This document shows positions 39,065-52,551 of a DNA stretch of 64,000 bases, piece after piece. The position numbers and the translations under genes were made by a program. Source of the DNA: Phycomyces blakesleeanus NRRL 1555(-) (taxonomy: Eukaryota; Mucoromycota; Mucoromycetes; Mucorales; Phycomycetaceae); the NCBI RefSeq assembly GCF_001638985.1, contig NW_017265144.1:558001-622000 (forward strand), in the 5' to 3' direction. A model generated the notes under the pieces. The model searched no databases. It was given only the letters and a program-made list of their open reading frames with translations, and was not told the origin of the DNA. The first letter of the stretch is position 1. Every line of letters begins with the position of its first letter.

Positions 39065-41023
39065 TCACACCAGGCAATTTTTATAAAGGGGGGTTTTGAT
39101 AAAATTAGGTACAGCATCATGAGCCAACAAACAATATACTTCTTTTTCCACACGGTCCAGCCACATGAACATCAAATCTAGAAACTCACTGCAAATACTG
39201 TTGTCCGTATTATTGATCTCGGCTTGCATATCCAGCACCTCTTTATCGACATCTTGCCGCAAATCATAGGCCACGTTGAGTTCGCGCGGAGAATTGGGCG
39301 ACACATAGGTTATCCAGAGTGTGCACGCGCTAGAGAGTTTGACCTTGGGTCCGCAGGACTGGGATCTCAGGGCATGGAGCGCAAGCCAGAACTCGAGATT
39401 CTCTTCGCACAGATGTTCTTTCAAGAAGATTCCAAACGCATGCTGGAGCGAAGGTGTCTCGAGAATCTGGAGTAACTTGGGCACTCCACCAGATACCTGT
39501 TGAAGCCGAACAGGTGTTTCATTTGCGTTTGTGGTCGTGGTCGTGGACGTGGTCGTGGACGTGGACGTGGTCGTGGTTGTGGTCGTGGTTGGGCGCCTGT
39601 GTGCTGCGATTGTCAATTCGGGTTCACTGAAGGAAGTTGGCAGACGAAGAAGTGCAGTAGGTACAGGGTCATAAGTGATCGAACGCAATTGGTGTTTTGA
39701 CCTGTCGGCCTTCCAGTCCGTTGCCAGGCTATGTCCCTTTTCTGTAAGGGAAAGAAAGACAGCATTCGAGACCCGGACATACCCGGATGATGATGATAAT
39801 AATGATGGTGATGAATGTGCTGCTTTTGCTTTTGCTGATGCTGTTGCTGTTGCTAATGCTGTTGCTGTTGCTGTCTCTGCCTTGGATCCCTGGAAGAGCC
39901 ACCCTCGATGAAGATAGTTTGCAATGACCTGCTCAGCCTCCTTTGAGCAGGAGAGCGTGCTGTAACTGACGAGCCAGTCGCAACATCGTTGGGTTGAGAA
40001 GCATGTCCGATCAGGTACATGCGTTTGGGGAAAGGAGGGATGCTTTGATTCCAAATACTTTTTTGTGTAGGCCGAGATCAGTTGACGGTTGTCCAATTGG
40101 CGCACCGGACCCTCTTTTTCTGACCCCTCCAGAAGGGGTTTGTTTAATGAAAATGAAAATGAAGACGAGGAAGAGACGTGCCAGGATGCTGGTTTAAAAA
40201 AAGGCACAGAAGGTTTCGGAGAGTTCAGAAGAGCCGGAACAAGGGCCGGAAGGATCAGATCACCCTTTGGAGACACATTGGCCATCATCAGTTCGAACAG
40301 AAAACCTATCGAAGGCCCAAGTAGTAGCAGCCGGTTGTCATTCCTCGACCGCTCAACACACACAATCCGGGCTGCGTTCATATAGCAGAACTGTTTGCGA
40401 AGCCGACAGGTGTCTTCCTGGGCAGACAGACAATAGTCTTGTAGGATACAAAGTCCTTTGGGTGTGATACTCCAGACTGCTCGATCACGAAAGGTACGGC
40501 TCGACGGATTGGCGATGTTTTCAAACAGGCGGGCATCAAGAAACTGCTGACAGAACTCGATTGCCATCTCTCGACTCATGGTCAAGGAAGGATCGTGCTT
40601 CTTGTTGGTTTGGTAACAGGCTGGATTGGTCAGAAGCGTGCAGAAATTCGAAAGGTGGGTCAGGACTATGATGGCGTCTTCCGACCGAAATGTGTTATCG
40701 TAATACTGAAACATGATACGGTGGGTTCCAAAAGGAAGCTGAATAACCATTGATGAGAATACATCATGTAAATCCTAGTATGTGTTATGAGAAGCTCATG
40801 TGCGGCACAAACATAATATTTTGACCTCTTGATGTTTCTATGTATCTATGTATCTATGTATCTATATGTGTATATGTGTACGCTGTGCTTTATTATGCTC
40901 TGCCGTGTTGTTGTATTGTATTGTATTGTATTATATTGTATTGTGTGTATGCTTATTATTATCATTATCATCATTATTGCTTTCTACCTTGTTGTAGAAC
41001 CGTCCATCGGCAGAAAAGATCAT
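39065..41023 (-). CDS. DEP-DEP-RGS regulator of G-protein signalling (FlbA/Sst2/Rgs1 family)
   Basis: Speeds GTP hydrolysis by a heterotrimeric G-alpha; the DEP domains tether fungal members to receptors or membrane. The large exon (39065-40774) opens with DLHDVFSSMVIQLPFGTHR. An upstream 36-nt exon (40988-41023) codes MIFSADGRFYNK. The join reads like the FlbA block before DEP1 and gives 581 aa in frame. DEP1 covers about 20-140, DEP2 follows with TCFSTQRCCDWLVSYS, and a Ser/Thr/Ala-rich linker precedes the RGS box (LLQILETPSLQHAFGIFLKEHLCEENLEFW split by position, ending FIKTPLYKNC). The intron between exons has (TGTAT)n repeats. An acceptor-like CAG sits upstream of the ATG, so more 5' exons are possible. 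Confidence 0.88.
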
Positions 41024-41780
41024 TTCAAAATTGCCTTGTGAGATAGACACCTGGGCATAAGAAATAATAAGCAAGGGAACAGAGAGATTAAATCACTGGT
41101 ATTCAGATTATATAGGTTCATATCAATTTAATTTTGTCAATAACGTAGATCCCCACGCGGAAGAACCATAGTAGACATGACTAACAAGGGACCGAACCCA
41201 TATTCTCTTTTCTTTCTTTTTTTGTTGCTGAAAATAAAGGAGTGTCAAGGGTCCTTTTCTTTCTTTCACTGCTTTGTACACAACTTACATATATATATAT
41301 ATATATATATAAATATGCGTGTGCTTTAATTTACTAATCACATCTTTAAGGAGAATGCACAAGTCTAGACTACCAGCAGATACTAATCTTTTTAATTTTC
41401 TTCTTCTTTTTCTTTTGACTTTGAGTCAAGGCATCTGTAAAGAAACCTTGACTCCATAAAGGTTCCTTTCTGTGTGTGTGTATAGGTGTATATAGAGTCA
41501 TATATCCATCTCCTTTAACTTTTTTTTTTCTTCTTGCTATCCCAACGGATCTTTTTTTTTTGTATGTATGTATTTTGAAGCGTTTAATCTCCTGATAATG
41601 AAGTTGGGATCGTATTGTCTATAGTAGCTTGATGATCTACCGATGTTCTATGTTCTATGCCTATTGGTGTGAATGTATACATGTGTTTATGTGGTTGTGG
41701 TTGTGAATAGGTTGAGAGGCTATTATCTGCATTCCTTTCCTTTCCTTTTCCTTTCTTTCCTTGTTTTCTTTTTGGTTTAT
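41024..41780. other. Spacer between RGS promoter and EDE1 3' end
   Basis: AT-rich with CT runs; TA repeats are near 41288-41312. No gene is seen. A stretch near 41140-41215 is less AT-rich but does not fold as a tRNA by eye. Confidence 0.4.
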
Positions 41781-44700
41781 TTATTGATCAAGTAAAAAGT
41801 TGGTAGCCTTGTCTAAATCTTGGTCATACCGATCCAATGCATCTTTGGCAGCCTGGCGTTCAAATCCCATCTTGACTAGATCCTCAATCTTCTCGGCTCT
41901 TCCTAAACCACCTCCTGTGATGGGGGCAGTACTGGGTTTTGTGGTTTTAGTTTTAGGATTAGGATTAGTATTAAACTTGGCGGTCATTGGACTTGATGTA
42001 GCAGAAGCACCGGCCGTAATAGTATTAGATGAAAATGAGTCTGGAGAAGCTCTTTCTTTTCCTTTTCCCTTGCTAGGCGGCGATGAAAATACATCATCAA
42101 ATCCATCAAACCCTTCGTTAATTGTCTTTTTTGTTATTGTTGAAGCAACAGGAACATTGCTTGTTCCAAAGATAGAATCCCAATCATCCGGAGCTCCCTC
42201 TTTTGACGCGGGTGCAGCAGCAGCAGCATCAGCATCAAATCCAGAAATTCCAAAATTAGATGATCCCCAAGGCTGATTATTCATTTCAGACGTAAAACTA
42301 TCTTTTTGTTGTTGCTGTCCATTTCCATTTGTTGTAAAACCTTTGGATTCGAAACTAAATGCATCATCAAAGTCAAACAAACCTTGAGATACATTTTGTG
42401 GGAGAGGAGCCGGTAGTTTCTTTGTCTGAGCCGCGGGAGCACGATCTTCTGCAGGTGGAGCAGCATGTCGACTCTGGGGTGGGGGTGGGGGACGACGTGT
42501 GGTACGAGCAGGGCTGGAGGAAGGCTTGGAAGGCGAGGACCATCCAAAGGGGTCAAACTCGCTCATGGATGGTGTGCCATTAATATTAGCATTGCTATTA
42601 CTACCAGATGGTGTGGCCGGTTTAGATGGTTCAGTAAATCGACCGAATATGGCATCAAAGTCATTTGAATCCTGGTTTTCTTCTGTAGTTCCAGCCTCCT
42701 TTTGAATACGGGTCTCTGCTTCGTCAATATGTGGCGAAAACATGTCAAGAAATTGAGCAGACGGCATAGGAGATGACCCTGAAGATGTTGGTGCAAATGT
42801 TTGTTGTGAAGGGGTACCGGATTTGTTGTTGTTGTTGTTGTTGTTTTTATCATGTTCTTCTTTCTTCTTTCTTTCTTCTTCTTCTTCATTTTCATCTTCA
42901 TCCCTATCATCTGTCAGACCACGCTCGGCTTTAAAATCCTCAAGATCTCTCTTGGCCTGTTCGCGGTCCTGTACAGATGCCGTAACCTGGCGACGGTTGA
43001 TATCGAGCATCATTCCTTGCTGCTTTACTTGGCTATTCAGGTCTTGCAACTCCGCCATGGCAGCCGCTGTTTCCTGTTGAATAGCACCCATCCGTTTCCT
43101 TAATGCCTCGGTCTCAGCACGGCCCTGTTCGATGGTCTGTTTGGCATTCGTGATCTCTGTCTGAGTAGATGCCAGTTTCTGTTGCGCTTCCTCAAACTCC
43201 TGGCGTGCCTGGTTCCACGCAGGCTCTTCCAACCTCAGCTTCTCTTGGAGTTCGTTCAGATCCTTGACAAGAGTTTCATGAGCCATTCTTGTCTGAGACA
43301 TCTGTGCTTGAAACTCTTGTTTCTGTTTTAATATTTGTTCCAGAGTTTGTTCGGCCGACAAGTGTTGTGCTTTTATAGCCTGAGTGGCCGTATTGGCGAA
43401 CTGCTGTGGTTGTCTTGGCGACGCTCCAAAATCAGATAAAAGTTCATGATCGTCCATTAATGATCCTAAGAATAAATAAATAAAAAAAGAAAAAGGTAAA
43501 TTACCCATCCAACACATATATTAAACACACACTCTACGCTTGTTTGATCACAAATTCTCACGTACATTAAATAAATAGACTATATATTTACTAAGATAAT
43601 AATACAGCAACAACAAAGTACACATCCGCATCTACATTCATATCCTCACTATTGACACAAACAACCAAATATATATATATATATTACCTTTATGAGTATA
43701 AGTGCCAAGATTTGCTGGGATGTGTGGACTGGGTGGCACAAGGCTCCTTGGCAAAGACGATGGAAGCGGCGCACCTCTGAGACGAGAGTGGATCAGATGC
43801 ATAGCAACAGCAAATTCATCACGCGAGAGTTGGCCACGTTGGCCAGCATCCGCAAGATCCCAGATAACCGCCAGGTCTTGCTCAGGTAATTGCGAATTCT
43901 TAAAAAACTCAACCGTCTCTTTACCCTGGACATGTCCCGTGTGCGCAGTATCAATCTTGTCAAAAAAGGCATCGTATTGTGCTTTTTCTTGAGCCGTGAC
44001 ATCCCAGACACCTGGTTCTTGTCCGACACTGGCCGTGGAAAAGGCGACTGAGCCAAGTGAGTCGATCGTCTGGGAGCGCTGTGGAGGGCTCATGGTGTTT
44101 GATCGAACCATGGGGGATTGGTTTATGGCCAGGTCGGCAATAGAAGGCGTACCAGTAGCAGATGCATAGACACTTTGAGGTAGTTGTGCCGGAAGGGTCG
44201 TGATTGTTGAGTCCATAAGTTTAGCGATATAATGCATTGCGATGGCGAATTCCGGTTGAGTGAGTTGTCCGTTTTGTTGAACATCAGCCAATTGCCTATT
44301 TAGACCCCCCCAATTGAATTGAATTGAATTGAATTGATTTTTTTTTTGTAAAAAACGAAAAAGTTAAGATTATAGGATTCACAAAGGGACACGACACATA
44401 TACGCATAAGTGTGTATGTATGTATGTACGTATATATATGTGTGTGTGTGTGCGGGCACAAAATACGAGTCCAATTACCATATCTGGCCAAGTGTCTCGG
44501 CGGGTAACTGTGACTTGAGAAAGATGCTCTTGGCAGTTTCTGCGTCCAAGACACCATTGTTCGGGTGATGAGCACGGAAGATGGCAGCATACTTTTCACG
44601 TTCTGTGGGAGTGATGATTTCTGAGGGTGGTAATGCTTGTGTGGATACTGGTGTCTGTGCCTGTGCCGGTGCCTGTGCCGGTGTTGATGCAGATGCCGGT

Positions 44701-45250
44701 GCTGGTGAAGCTCTGGTCATGACAGGGCTTGTAGATAAAGGAATGCCCTTGAATCTAGGAAGAGGAACAACTATTGAATTGCAGGAAATTAGTATCATAG
44801 CTTTTTTTTTTAAAAAAAAGAAAAATGACTATATGTATATATATATATATATATATGAAAATATTTACCTGTAGAAAGAACAGGTTGGGAAACTTGCTTG
44901 CCATTCTGTGCACAAGCGATAAGTTTGAGAGCGATAGAGAATGTCTCTGGTGTTAGATAACCATTATTTTCATGGTCGGTGGCCTCCCAGATCTAGGAAT
45001 TACGGTGTCCGTGAGTTGAACGATTGAATTGGTTGATCAAAAAAAAGAAAAAAAAAGAAAAAGAAATGTCACGTACATTAGACAAGATCTGGTTTGGTAC
45101 ACCAGACGTCGCAAAGAATTGTACTGCCTCTGACCCAGTAACGATTCCGGGATTCGATTTTGATGTCATCTGAAAAAGCTTTGCATAGTATGGAGCCTCC
45201 TGGGGTGTGAGATTAGATTCCCATGAGAAAGTGTTATTAGTGGTTGTCAT
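41781..45250 (-). CDS. EDE1: EH-domain endocytic scaffold, Ede1/Eps15-like
   Basis: Early-arriving scaffold of clathrin-mediated endocytosis. Five exons; the last (about 43468 to 41781) is long. Three EH domains come in order: EH1 (LTPQEAPYYAKLF, ATDHENNGYLTPETF), EH2 (REKYAAIFRAHHPNNGVLDAE, LADVQQNGQLTQPEF) and EH3 (AQYDAFFDKIDTAHTGHVQG, DLADAGQRGQLSRDEF). The Ca-binding-like loops are typical of the family. A coiled coil follows (about 130 aa rich in Gln, Glu and Lys; EQTLEQILKQKQEFQAQ). A disordered region carries DPF and WG-type adaptor-binding motifs (EFDPFGW). The C-terminus is a UBA domain (EDLVKMGFERQAAKDALDRY) for ubiquitinated cargo. Domain order and length match yeast Ede1. Confidence 0.93.
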
Positions 45251-47931
45251 GGTGATTAATAAATAAGAAAGAAAGAAAGAAAGAGTGAGTGAGTGAATGA
45301 GGTAAGAAAAAAAAAGAGAGTAAAGAAGGTTGCCTAGACAACGAAGGGTTTACCTAGCAACGTGCAAGCTAAAATCATGTGATAACCTCCATGGCTATAA
45401 CCATAAAAGGCATTTTTTTAAGTGAAGATTTCAATTAAAGAAAAAGCAAAAAAAAAGGTGTTGTTTAATCAGCACCCCGACAGCAAGAGACAAAATGTTA
45501 GCAAAGCACAATTAAAAGACAATAGATGAATTTGTTTTTTTTTCGGTCAAAAACAATGACTATAATATATATATACATATATATATTCTTTATATCTAAT
45601 GAATACATAAAAATCAATGTTTATTAAATGGGATAATTTGTTTAAAGAATCAACAGAAAAAAGAAAAAAAAAGATATCAGATAAGTTGAAATATACCTTT
45701 TTGTCAAATAAACACTCCTCTGTAATTGATTGTATAAATTACGGATCTTGGGATATTTCTAAAAGACAATAGACCGAGATAGACAAACCTAGCCAAGTCT
45801 TCAAAACTGTTCACATAAGGATATAGTACAGAGTATAGAACAGATTCTGATCAAGACTTTTTTAAGGTAGACAAAGGCATTACATGTTTTCAACAAATAA
45901 ATAGCCATAGAATCCCAACTTTTTAGGTTTATTCTCTCTCTTTTGTATTCTAATACACACACACACATACACACAAGCATGTATGTATGTACGTATAAAG
46001 ATGTATAAATTCTATATAGTACAATAAGAATAATTCATGTAAGAAGAAAAGAATCCGAAACCGTCTCCCCCCCCCCCTTCGATCAATGTTAAATAGTATC
46101 GTATAATAATTTTATTTATTTTTGTTACAATAGAGTCTTGTTAATAACCAAGGATCTCTTGGATCTTGAAAATCAAATCGAGACCGAGAAAAATAAGTGT
46201 TTAATATACTTGTAATCTACAATACTATTCTTTCTTTTTGTGTGTGTATATAATAAAAAAAAAATCAAAGCAGTTGAAATTAAAGTCTTTATCATGCAAG
46301 GTTCTCTTTGCAATTTATAATTACGTATCATACTAAATTCACCATTTATTTATTTGTTTATTTATTATTATGGTAGTGGTAGTGGTAGTATTTCATGTTG
46401 ATTTTATTGTATGATCTAAAGGCTCACAAACAATCAATAAAGAAGCTTCTACAATAACCTTGGTCATTCTTTTAAAAAAATCAATGACAAACGGCATATT
46501 TACCTCTTATTTTATTTACATAATAATCATAGAGAGAGAGAGAAAAAAGAGAGAGAGAGAGATAAAAGTTATTCTGTGCCTCTATGGTAAATGAATGACC
46601 CATGGTTTGGTAATATGATTTATACATATTCAACAAAGAAATCGATATTTTTGTTTTTGTTTTAGCCAATAGATTACCATGGTTTCTTACTCACGCGAGG
46701 TAGCATGATAGGATCTGTCAACCGAAACAATAAAGAATAATATATATATATATATATTATATAAAAACTCTTTTATTATTACTATTAATTGATTATTTAT
46801 TTATTTATTTAATTTGAAACATAATGATAATTAAAGACTAATAGCTTCTTTAAAGTCTAAATAAATATATATATAATTACACAAACAAGACAAAACAGGT
46901 TCAATGATGATATTGCTATATTGGGTTTCTTCTATCTCTCTAATACATATGGATATTTTGGGTGTACTTCCAATTAAGGTGTCTAAAACAAAAGAAGAAG
47001 AAGAAGAATTAATCCTTGGAATATATATTAGCTAGTCTGACATTTTGTATGGTCGTAAATAAATGTGGGGTACCAGTATAATTACACTAGAGCATTTATA
47101 GTCTTGAATCTAAAAAAGACTTTAAATTTATGCGTCTACCAAAAAGAAGAAGAAGAGTTGTACTATGTTATGTGTACTTGAAATAGATGCCATTTTGTTT
47201 TTTTTACCTTTAGCTTATATAATTTACATTATCAATAAAAAGAAAAGTAAAGAGAAAGTAAAGAGTGCCTCATAATTAGCTTTGTAGAACAAGAAGGCAT
47301 AGATAAATAAGATAAGCTGAAACAGATACAGAATTTTAAGGCTATTTCTTTTGTTTGTTTTGTTCAGTGCTCGGTTTAATAAGCATTAAAGAGTTCCTAA
47401 ATAAAGAAAAGCACAAGAGCAAACACGTATATGTATTAAAGCATAAACACAGCATTTGTCATCGTCTTGGTAACAAACTTTTCCCATACTCTAGATTAGA
47501 ATTCGTTTAAATAAATAAAAGAAATTATAGAGCTGTATATGACTATGGTGTTCAAACCAGTTTCAAGAAAGAATGAAAGAAAGAAAGAAAGCTTATATCT
47601 GTTTTGGTATAATCTTTTAAATCTTATCTTTACAAACCTGTCCATTACTCGAAATTGAAACAAAGAGAACAAAAAGGTATATCTTTTATATGTCTTTTAT
47701 ATATATATATTCATTTATTTAAAAAATAAATTGAAATGAAATTGAAATGAAATAAAAGTAACTATTATTATGTAAAAGAAAAGAATATATATAAAAAGAG
47801 AGAGTGAAAATAATATTATTATACAAGAAAAGAATTTGTCTACCTGTAAATTGTTTATAACTAACAAATGATTATTATTTTTTTAAATAAATAAATGAAA
47901 TAAAGTAGAAAGACAAATTAGTAAATGATAT
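45251..47931. other. Long AT-rich intergenic region
   Basis: 2.7 kb without a supported gene. It has TA, AG and AAAG microsatellites, and a run of nine C near 46069-46077. Nothing else is seen. Confidence 0.5.
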
Positions 47932-49767
47932 CTACTTTAACAGTTTGTAATCCAAATGATTAAGACACAAGTTGTGTATAGAATGACAATAAACATTCAT
48001 AAAAGGTAACTGCTCCAGGCAATTTTCCTCAAATTCAACGATTTTCATTGCTTTATTGGGCTCATTTTGTCCCACGCCCCGAGAACTCAACCCACTACTA
48101 TTACCATTACCATTACCATTACCATTGCCATTGCCATCGACTCTAAGTATCTTGGTATGCTTGGTATGCTTGGTATGCTTGGCTTGCTCATCATTGGTAA
48201 ACGCACTAGAGACAACCCTGTAATGCCAAACAGGCTCATAATCGCCTTTACCCCACACGACCTGCGGATGGCTGATATTAAGTGATATCAATCTGTGTGT
48301 TTGTAGATCAAGTCGGATAGGGCTCGAAAAGGCTTCTGACCAGCGACATGAAATCAAATCAAGATGGGTCAAGTGCCGGCAGACCATTGAAAGGTAGCCA
48401 AAGATCTCATCCTTGAATGACACCTGCCGCAAAACAAGCGTGGTGAGTGGATGATTTGTGGGCGCACAGAACGAGGTCAGGCCGAGCGGACCATGCTCGA
48501 GCGTAAGCTCTCGGAGGCCTTGGCACTGGGTCAGAACAGCATCGATCCCCAAAATATCGTAACCCGTGCATCGTGCCGAGAGTGTCAGAGAAGTTATCTG
48601 TCGATAATACGGTCCGGTGAGCTGTTCAACAGAAGAGCACCAGTCCCACAAGGTCAGCGTTCGGAGTCTTGGCTGGCGAGTAGACGCCAGAGATTTTACC
48701 ATGCTCTTTGTACGCCAGGTCATGTCACCCAAAGACAGAGATCTCAGCCGTGTCTCGGTTCGTTCGAGCATCTCAAAGAATGATCCGTCCAAGGCAATGT
48801 GGTGCAGATGGAGGTCTATGATATGCCGGCAGTGCTGAGCCAAATAGACCATTGCATTGTAACGTGCCTTGATGGTCTCCGGAGGATCGTTTAGTCGAGA
48901 GGCCATGTTGTTGCTCTCCCAGTCTTCACAATAACTTTCATTGAGTTCGAGAAACTGGACAGTTGGGTACTTGTGTGCAATATAATAGATCCATTCGTAG
49001 TGTTCATACAAATTCCAGCATCCTTGTAGTCTGAAGGTACGAAGGATCGTAGATGGTGTGTATCTTGAGGTAATCTGAGAAAGCTCTAAGTTTGATGCTT
49101 GTAGGGTAATGTCAACCAGACAAAGCGTCTCTAGTTGAGGACACGATGTGTGAATCCATTCTAGTAAATCAAATCTGAGCGTCATATGGGTGATGGATAA
49201 TGAGCGTAGATGTCGAGCGTTTGGTATGACTGTAAGAAACGTTCGGATTGGATGGAGTCCGGCATGGTCTGGAAAACAGATACTGAGGTGCGTGAGTTGA
49301 TTGACGGTAGATAAGACAGTATTTGAGAGTGTAGTGTCGAAACGTTCGGTGATCTGGCGTAGATATTTCCAGCTTCCGAGGTGTCTTGCTAGGTCGACTG
49401 CATCGATAGGGTGCGTTTTTGGGACTACAAGTCTATCTATACGGATAACACGCAAGAGAGGACAGACGATCGTGAGTTGCCGCAGTTCTTCGGGACTAAT
49501 GGTGGTGTCTTGGATGGCCAGGCTGCGGACAAAGTAACCGACTGAATCAAGGCCGGTTGTGGAGTAGTGACATGCCAACATAGTTTCAAGAAGGGACTTG
49601 AACTGTCGGTGGCCGGTCGTAGTGATGTTGCAGTAGAGTGCGGGCATAAATATGTCATGCCATTGATGACTAACAGATAGACAAACTCGACGGTCTGTCA
49701 CGGAGAGATGGGTTGCAACGAGTTCAAAGATGTCAAAGAAAAGGTGTTGATGAATTGATGTCTGCAT
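47932..49767 (-). CDS. F-box/LRR protein
   Basis: Intronless, 611 aa. An N-terminal F-box-like segment (HLFFDIFELVATHLSVTDRRVCLSVSHQW, positions 8-36) is followed by irregular leucine-rich repeats (for example LRSLSITHMTLRF, LETLCLVDITLQ, LRTLTLWDWC, LRELTLEHGPLG, LTHLDLISCRW). The role is substrate recognition in an SCF ubiquitin ligase. Low-complexity runs near the C-terminus (KHTKHTKHTK and a Gly-Asn repeat) come from short tandem DNA repeats. F-box/RNI proteins form large families in Mucoromycota, so the substrate cannot be guessed. Confidence 0.85.
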   Translation of the reverse strand: MQTSIHQHLFFDIFELVATHLSVTDRRVCLSVSHQWHDIFMPALYCNITTTGHRQFKSLLETMLACHYSTTGLDSVGYFVRSLAIQDTTISPEELRQLTIVCPLLRVIRIDRLVVPKTHPIDAVDLARHLGSWKYLRQITERFDTTLSNTVLSTVNQLTHLSICFPDHAGLHPIRTFLTVIPNARHLRSLSITHMTLRFDLLEWIHTSCPQLETLCLVDITLQASNLELSQITSRYTPSTILRTFRLQGCWNLYEHYEWIYYIAHKYPTVQFLELNESYCEDWESNNMASRLNDPPETIKARYNAMVYLAQHCRHIIDLHLHHIALDGSFFEMLERTETRLRSLSLGDMTWRTKSMVKSLASTRQPRLRTLTLWDWCSSVEQLTGPYYRQITSLTLSARCTGYDILGIDAVLTQCQGLRELTLEHGPLGLTSFCAPTNHPLTTLVLRQVSFKDEIFGYLSMVCRHLTHLDLISCRWSEAFSSPIRLDLQTHRLISLNISHPQVVWGKGDYEPVWHYRVVSSAFTNDEQAKHTKHTKHTKILRVDGNGNGNGNGNGNSSGLSSRGVGQNEPNKAMKIVEFEENCLEQLPFMNVYCHSIHNLCLNHLDYKLLK

Positions 49768-51391
49768 CTTTTACTACTTTGGCAAAGTAGTATCTTTATT
49801 TCTTAATTATTATTTTTTGTAAAAAAAAAAGGGGGGGATTGGTTGTTATAAGAGGGTTATTCAGATAAATAAAAAAAGAAGAAGAGGTGGAATCCTTTTG
49901 GTCAATAGTCTCGTTAGCCAGTCCAGCCGTAGTCAACTGTAGCAATTCTTTCGTTAAAACAGAAGTTTAGGTGAACAACCTCTGATTTTCATTTTTATAA
50001 CAATTATCTTTGGAGTATATGCAATTTCTTGTACAACATGAACTATTTATGGTGAAAGTGTGATCACCTCCCATTTACATTATACTTTAATAATACTGAT
50101 TTTTTTTGATTTTTTTTTTGCGATTTACTCACTCACTCACTTACTGGTAATTATATATATATGTATATAAATATATAAATATAATTGTGCAACCTACTAT
50201 TAAAGCAAAGCACAATAGTAACAATAAGTATAGACATGCGCAACACTTTTAGAGAAGAAATAAACAAATTGAACGTAAGAAATAGAATACAAAAAATACA
50301 AAAAAATGCGTCATTCATAAAATAGTGCGCAAAAATAAATAAATCAAAAAAAATAAAATAAAAAAAAAATACGCAGATTCAGCCCGAAAATCCAATAATA
50401 ATAAACTTTTTGTTTTTTTTAGACACCCAAAAATAAAATAAAAAAGAAACTATGTGTGACCATTACACATTGTGCTTCAATAATTGTTTGGAATATGGTA
50501 ACTCTTTGTAGGACAATCCAGATGTTGTACCAACTCTTCTGACAAGCACGAGACTTGTAGACGTGGCCCTTTTTCTTTTCTTTTTTTCTTTCTTTCTTTC
50601 TTTTGAAGTCAGGAATAATAGGGCAGAATACTATGTGTGGGTGTATTAATAGAAGCTTAGCAGAAAGAAATAAATAAAGAAAGAGTGGTTAAAGAAGTGA
50701 AAGTATTGAATGGATTTAGGCTGTTTGTGTGTCTGTGGACGTCTTTCATATGTCTGTAAAGAAAATCCAGGGCACCACCTAAAGAAAAAAAAAGAGAGAG
50801 AGAAAAAAGAAATGTGACTCAAATAAGGTGACTTTTTTTTTCTTCTTTTTTTTACTTTTCTCTTGTAATGATAATGATAAAAATTAAGGATCTATCCCGC
50901 AAAAAGTAAGGGCGAGGCATTCACCCTTTGTTTTCATAGGATGAATTTGTCCACGTGGATAAAACGTAAAGATTATGTTTCGACTTTACTAGCAATCCCG
51001 TGTATCTAGTCTAGACAATAAAAATAAAAATTGTTTTATTTTTGACCTTGGATTTGGATTCTATTGGTGTCTTATGAAATGACTGACACCATGCGCTTTC
51101 CAGAAAGTGAGCTGGACAATTCATTAGTAATTTGGTACCTATCTATGATACACCAATTGGTTTATTCTATACATCTTTAATTTTCTTTAAAAAGATTAAT
51201 AATATAATTATTATGAAATAAGGGGATCTGGCACGATCACAGACCTTTTTTTTAAAAAAAATTAATTTATTGCCTTATTGCTTTATTGCTTTATTATGTA
51301 TATTAATTATTAGTGTCCAAGTAAGTACAAGCTCATATGAAAAAAAAGAAAATAAAGTATATAAAGAAAATAATCTATGCTAGAAAGTATC
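49768..51391. other. Intergenic spacer
   Basis: AT-rich, with poly-A/G (A10G7 near 49819) and TTTC runs. It holds the promoter of the F-box gene and the 3' end of the sulfate transporter gene. No gene is seen. Confidence 0.5.
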
Positions 51392-52507
51392 TCAAACCAC
51401 CACAGATTGGTTGATGTCATTATTATTATTATTATTACTATCAGGAGAAAGGGTAGATAGAGATGCCCGGATAGCTTCATACGCAGTGTCATGAAAGAAA
51501 GGATACGGTTTATCTTTTAGCAGAGTCTTGCCAACTGGTTGAATAGTACCATAGTTGGCAGAATTTTGCTGGACACTAATAATAGGCTGTGATGAGGAAG
51601 TATCGCCAGTCTTTGGAAGACTAGGCAATTCAGTATCTGATTTTCCAAATCCAGCGACCAGAAGAGTGTGTCGGATGGGCATATGTGTCAATCGAATAAA
51701 GTGAAATTCGATTGTGTGGCCACTATATCTATTCAATGTGGTCTGGATATCTACCAGGGCTTGTAGTCCACTCGAGTCCAGATGATTGACACTCCCGAAA
51801 TCCAGAATAAGTGCATGGAGGCGTGGCCGGAACGACAAAGATAGATCTAAATCAGAGGTACCGGTATCGGAATCATTCCATGCCCGGCCTGCACTAGACT
51901 CATCATTGTAATCTCTTCGTCGAGTGTGTTCCTTGCAATAATCAACCACTCTGTCAACCACATAGCTAGAATTGAGATACGTAATCGACTCTTCAATACG
52001 ACACAGCAGAATCCCGGGTGGCAAGGCATCAGATTGATATACCGCCTGTTCCTTGGCTAGAGATAAAGAATGGCCAAAAACAGCCGTCTGTGGCTCCAAT
52101 GAAGGCACGCCACCCAACACCCAGACTCTGGGTCGTGCAATCCGGAAAAGAAGAATCATGACAGACAAAAAGACGGATGCGTAGATGCCATTCTCAACAG
52201 AGGTAAAGAAAGTGACTATTACCGAAGACAGGAAGATGACCAGCTCCCACACACTCACTGCCGAAAGTTGCTTTACATATCTTGGTTTGGAGACAAGATC
52301 CACGACAGCATGAATCACAATTGCAGACAGGATGGCATCTGGAATATAGTAAAAGGCCGGAGTCAGGATATATAGGGAAAGAAGCACGACGATTCCCGAG
52401 AATAGTCCAGCAAAGGGAGTTTGTACACCCGAACGTGCCTTGATAGCCGTCCGTGAAAATGATCCTGTGGACGGGTAAGCGCTGATTACAATTGTTAATT
52501 TTTAATA

Positions 52508-52551
<44 letters not shown>

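Noticed and set aside
41140..41215. Possible tRNA because of a GGTTCGG-like phrase on the minus strand
   Set aside because: No 5-bp T-stem, no matching acceptor or anticodon arm could be drawn.
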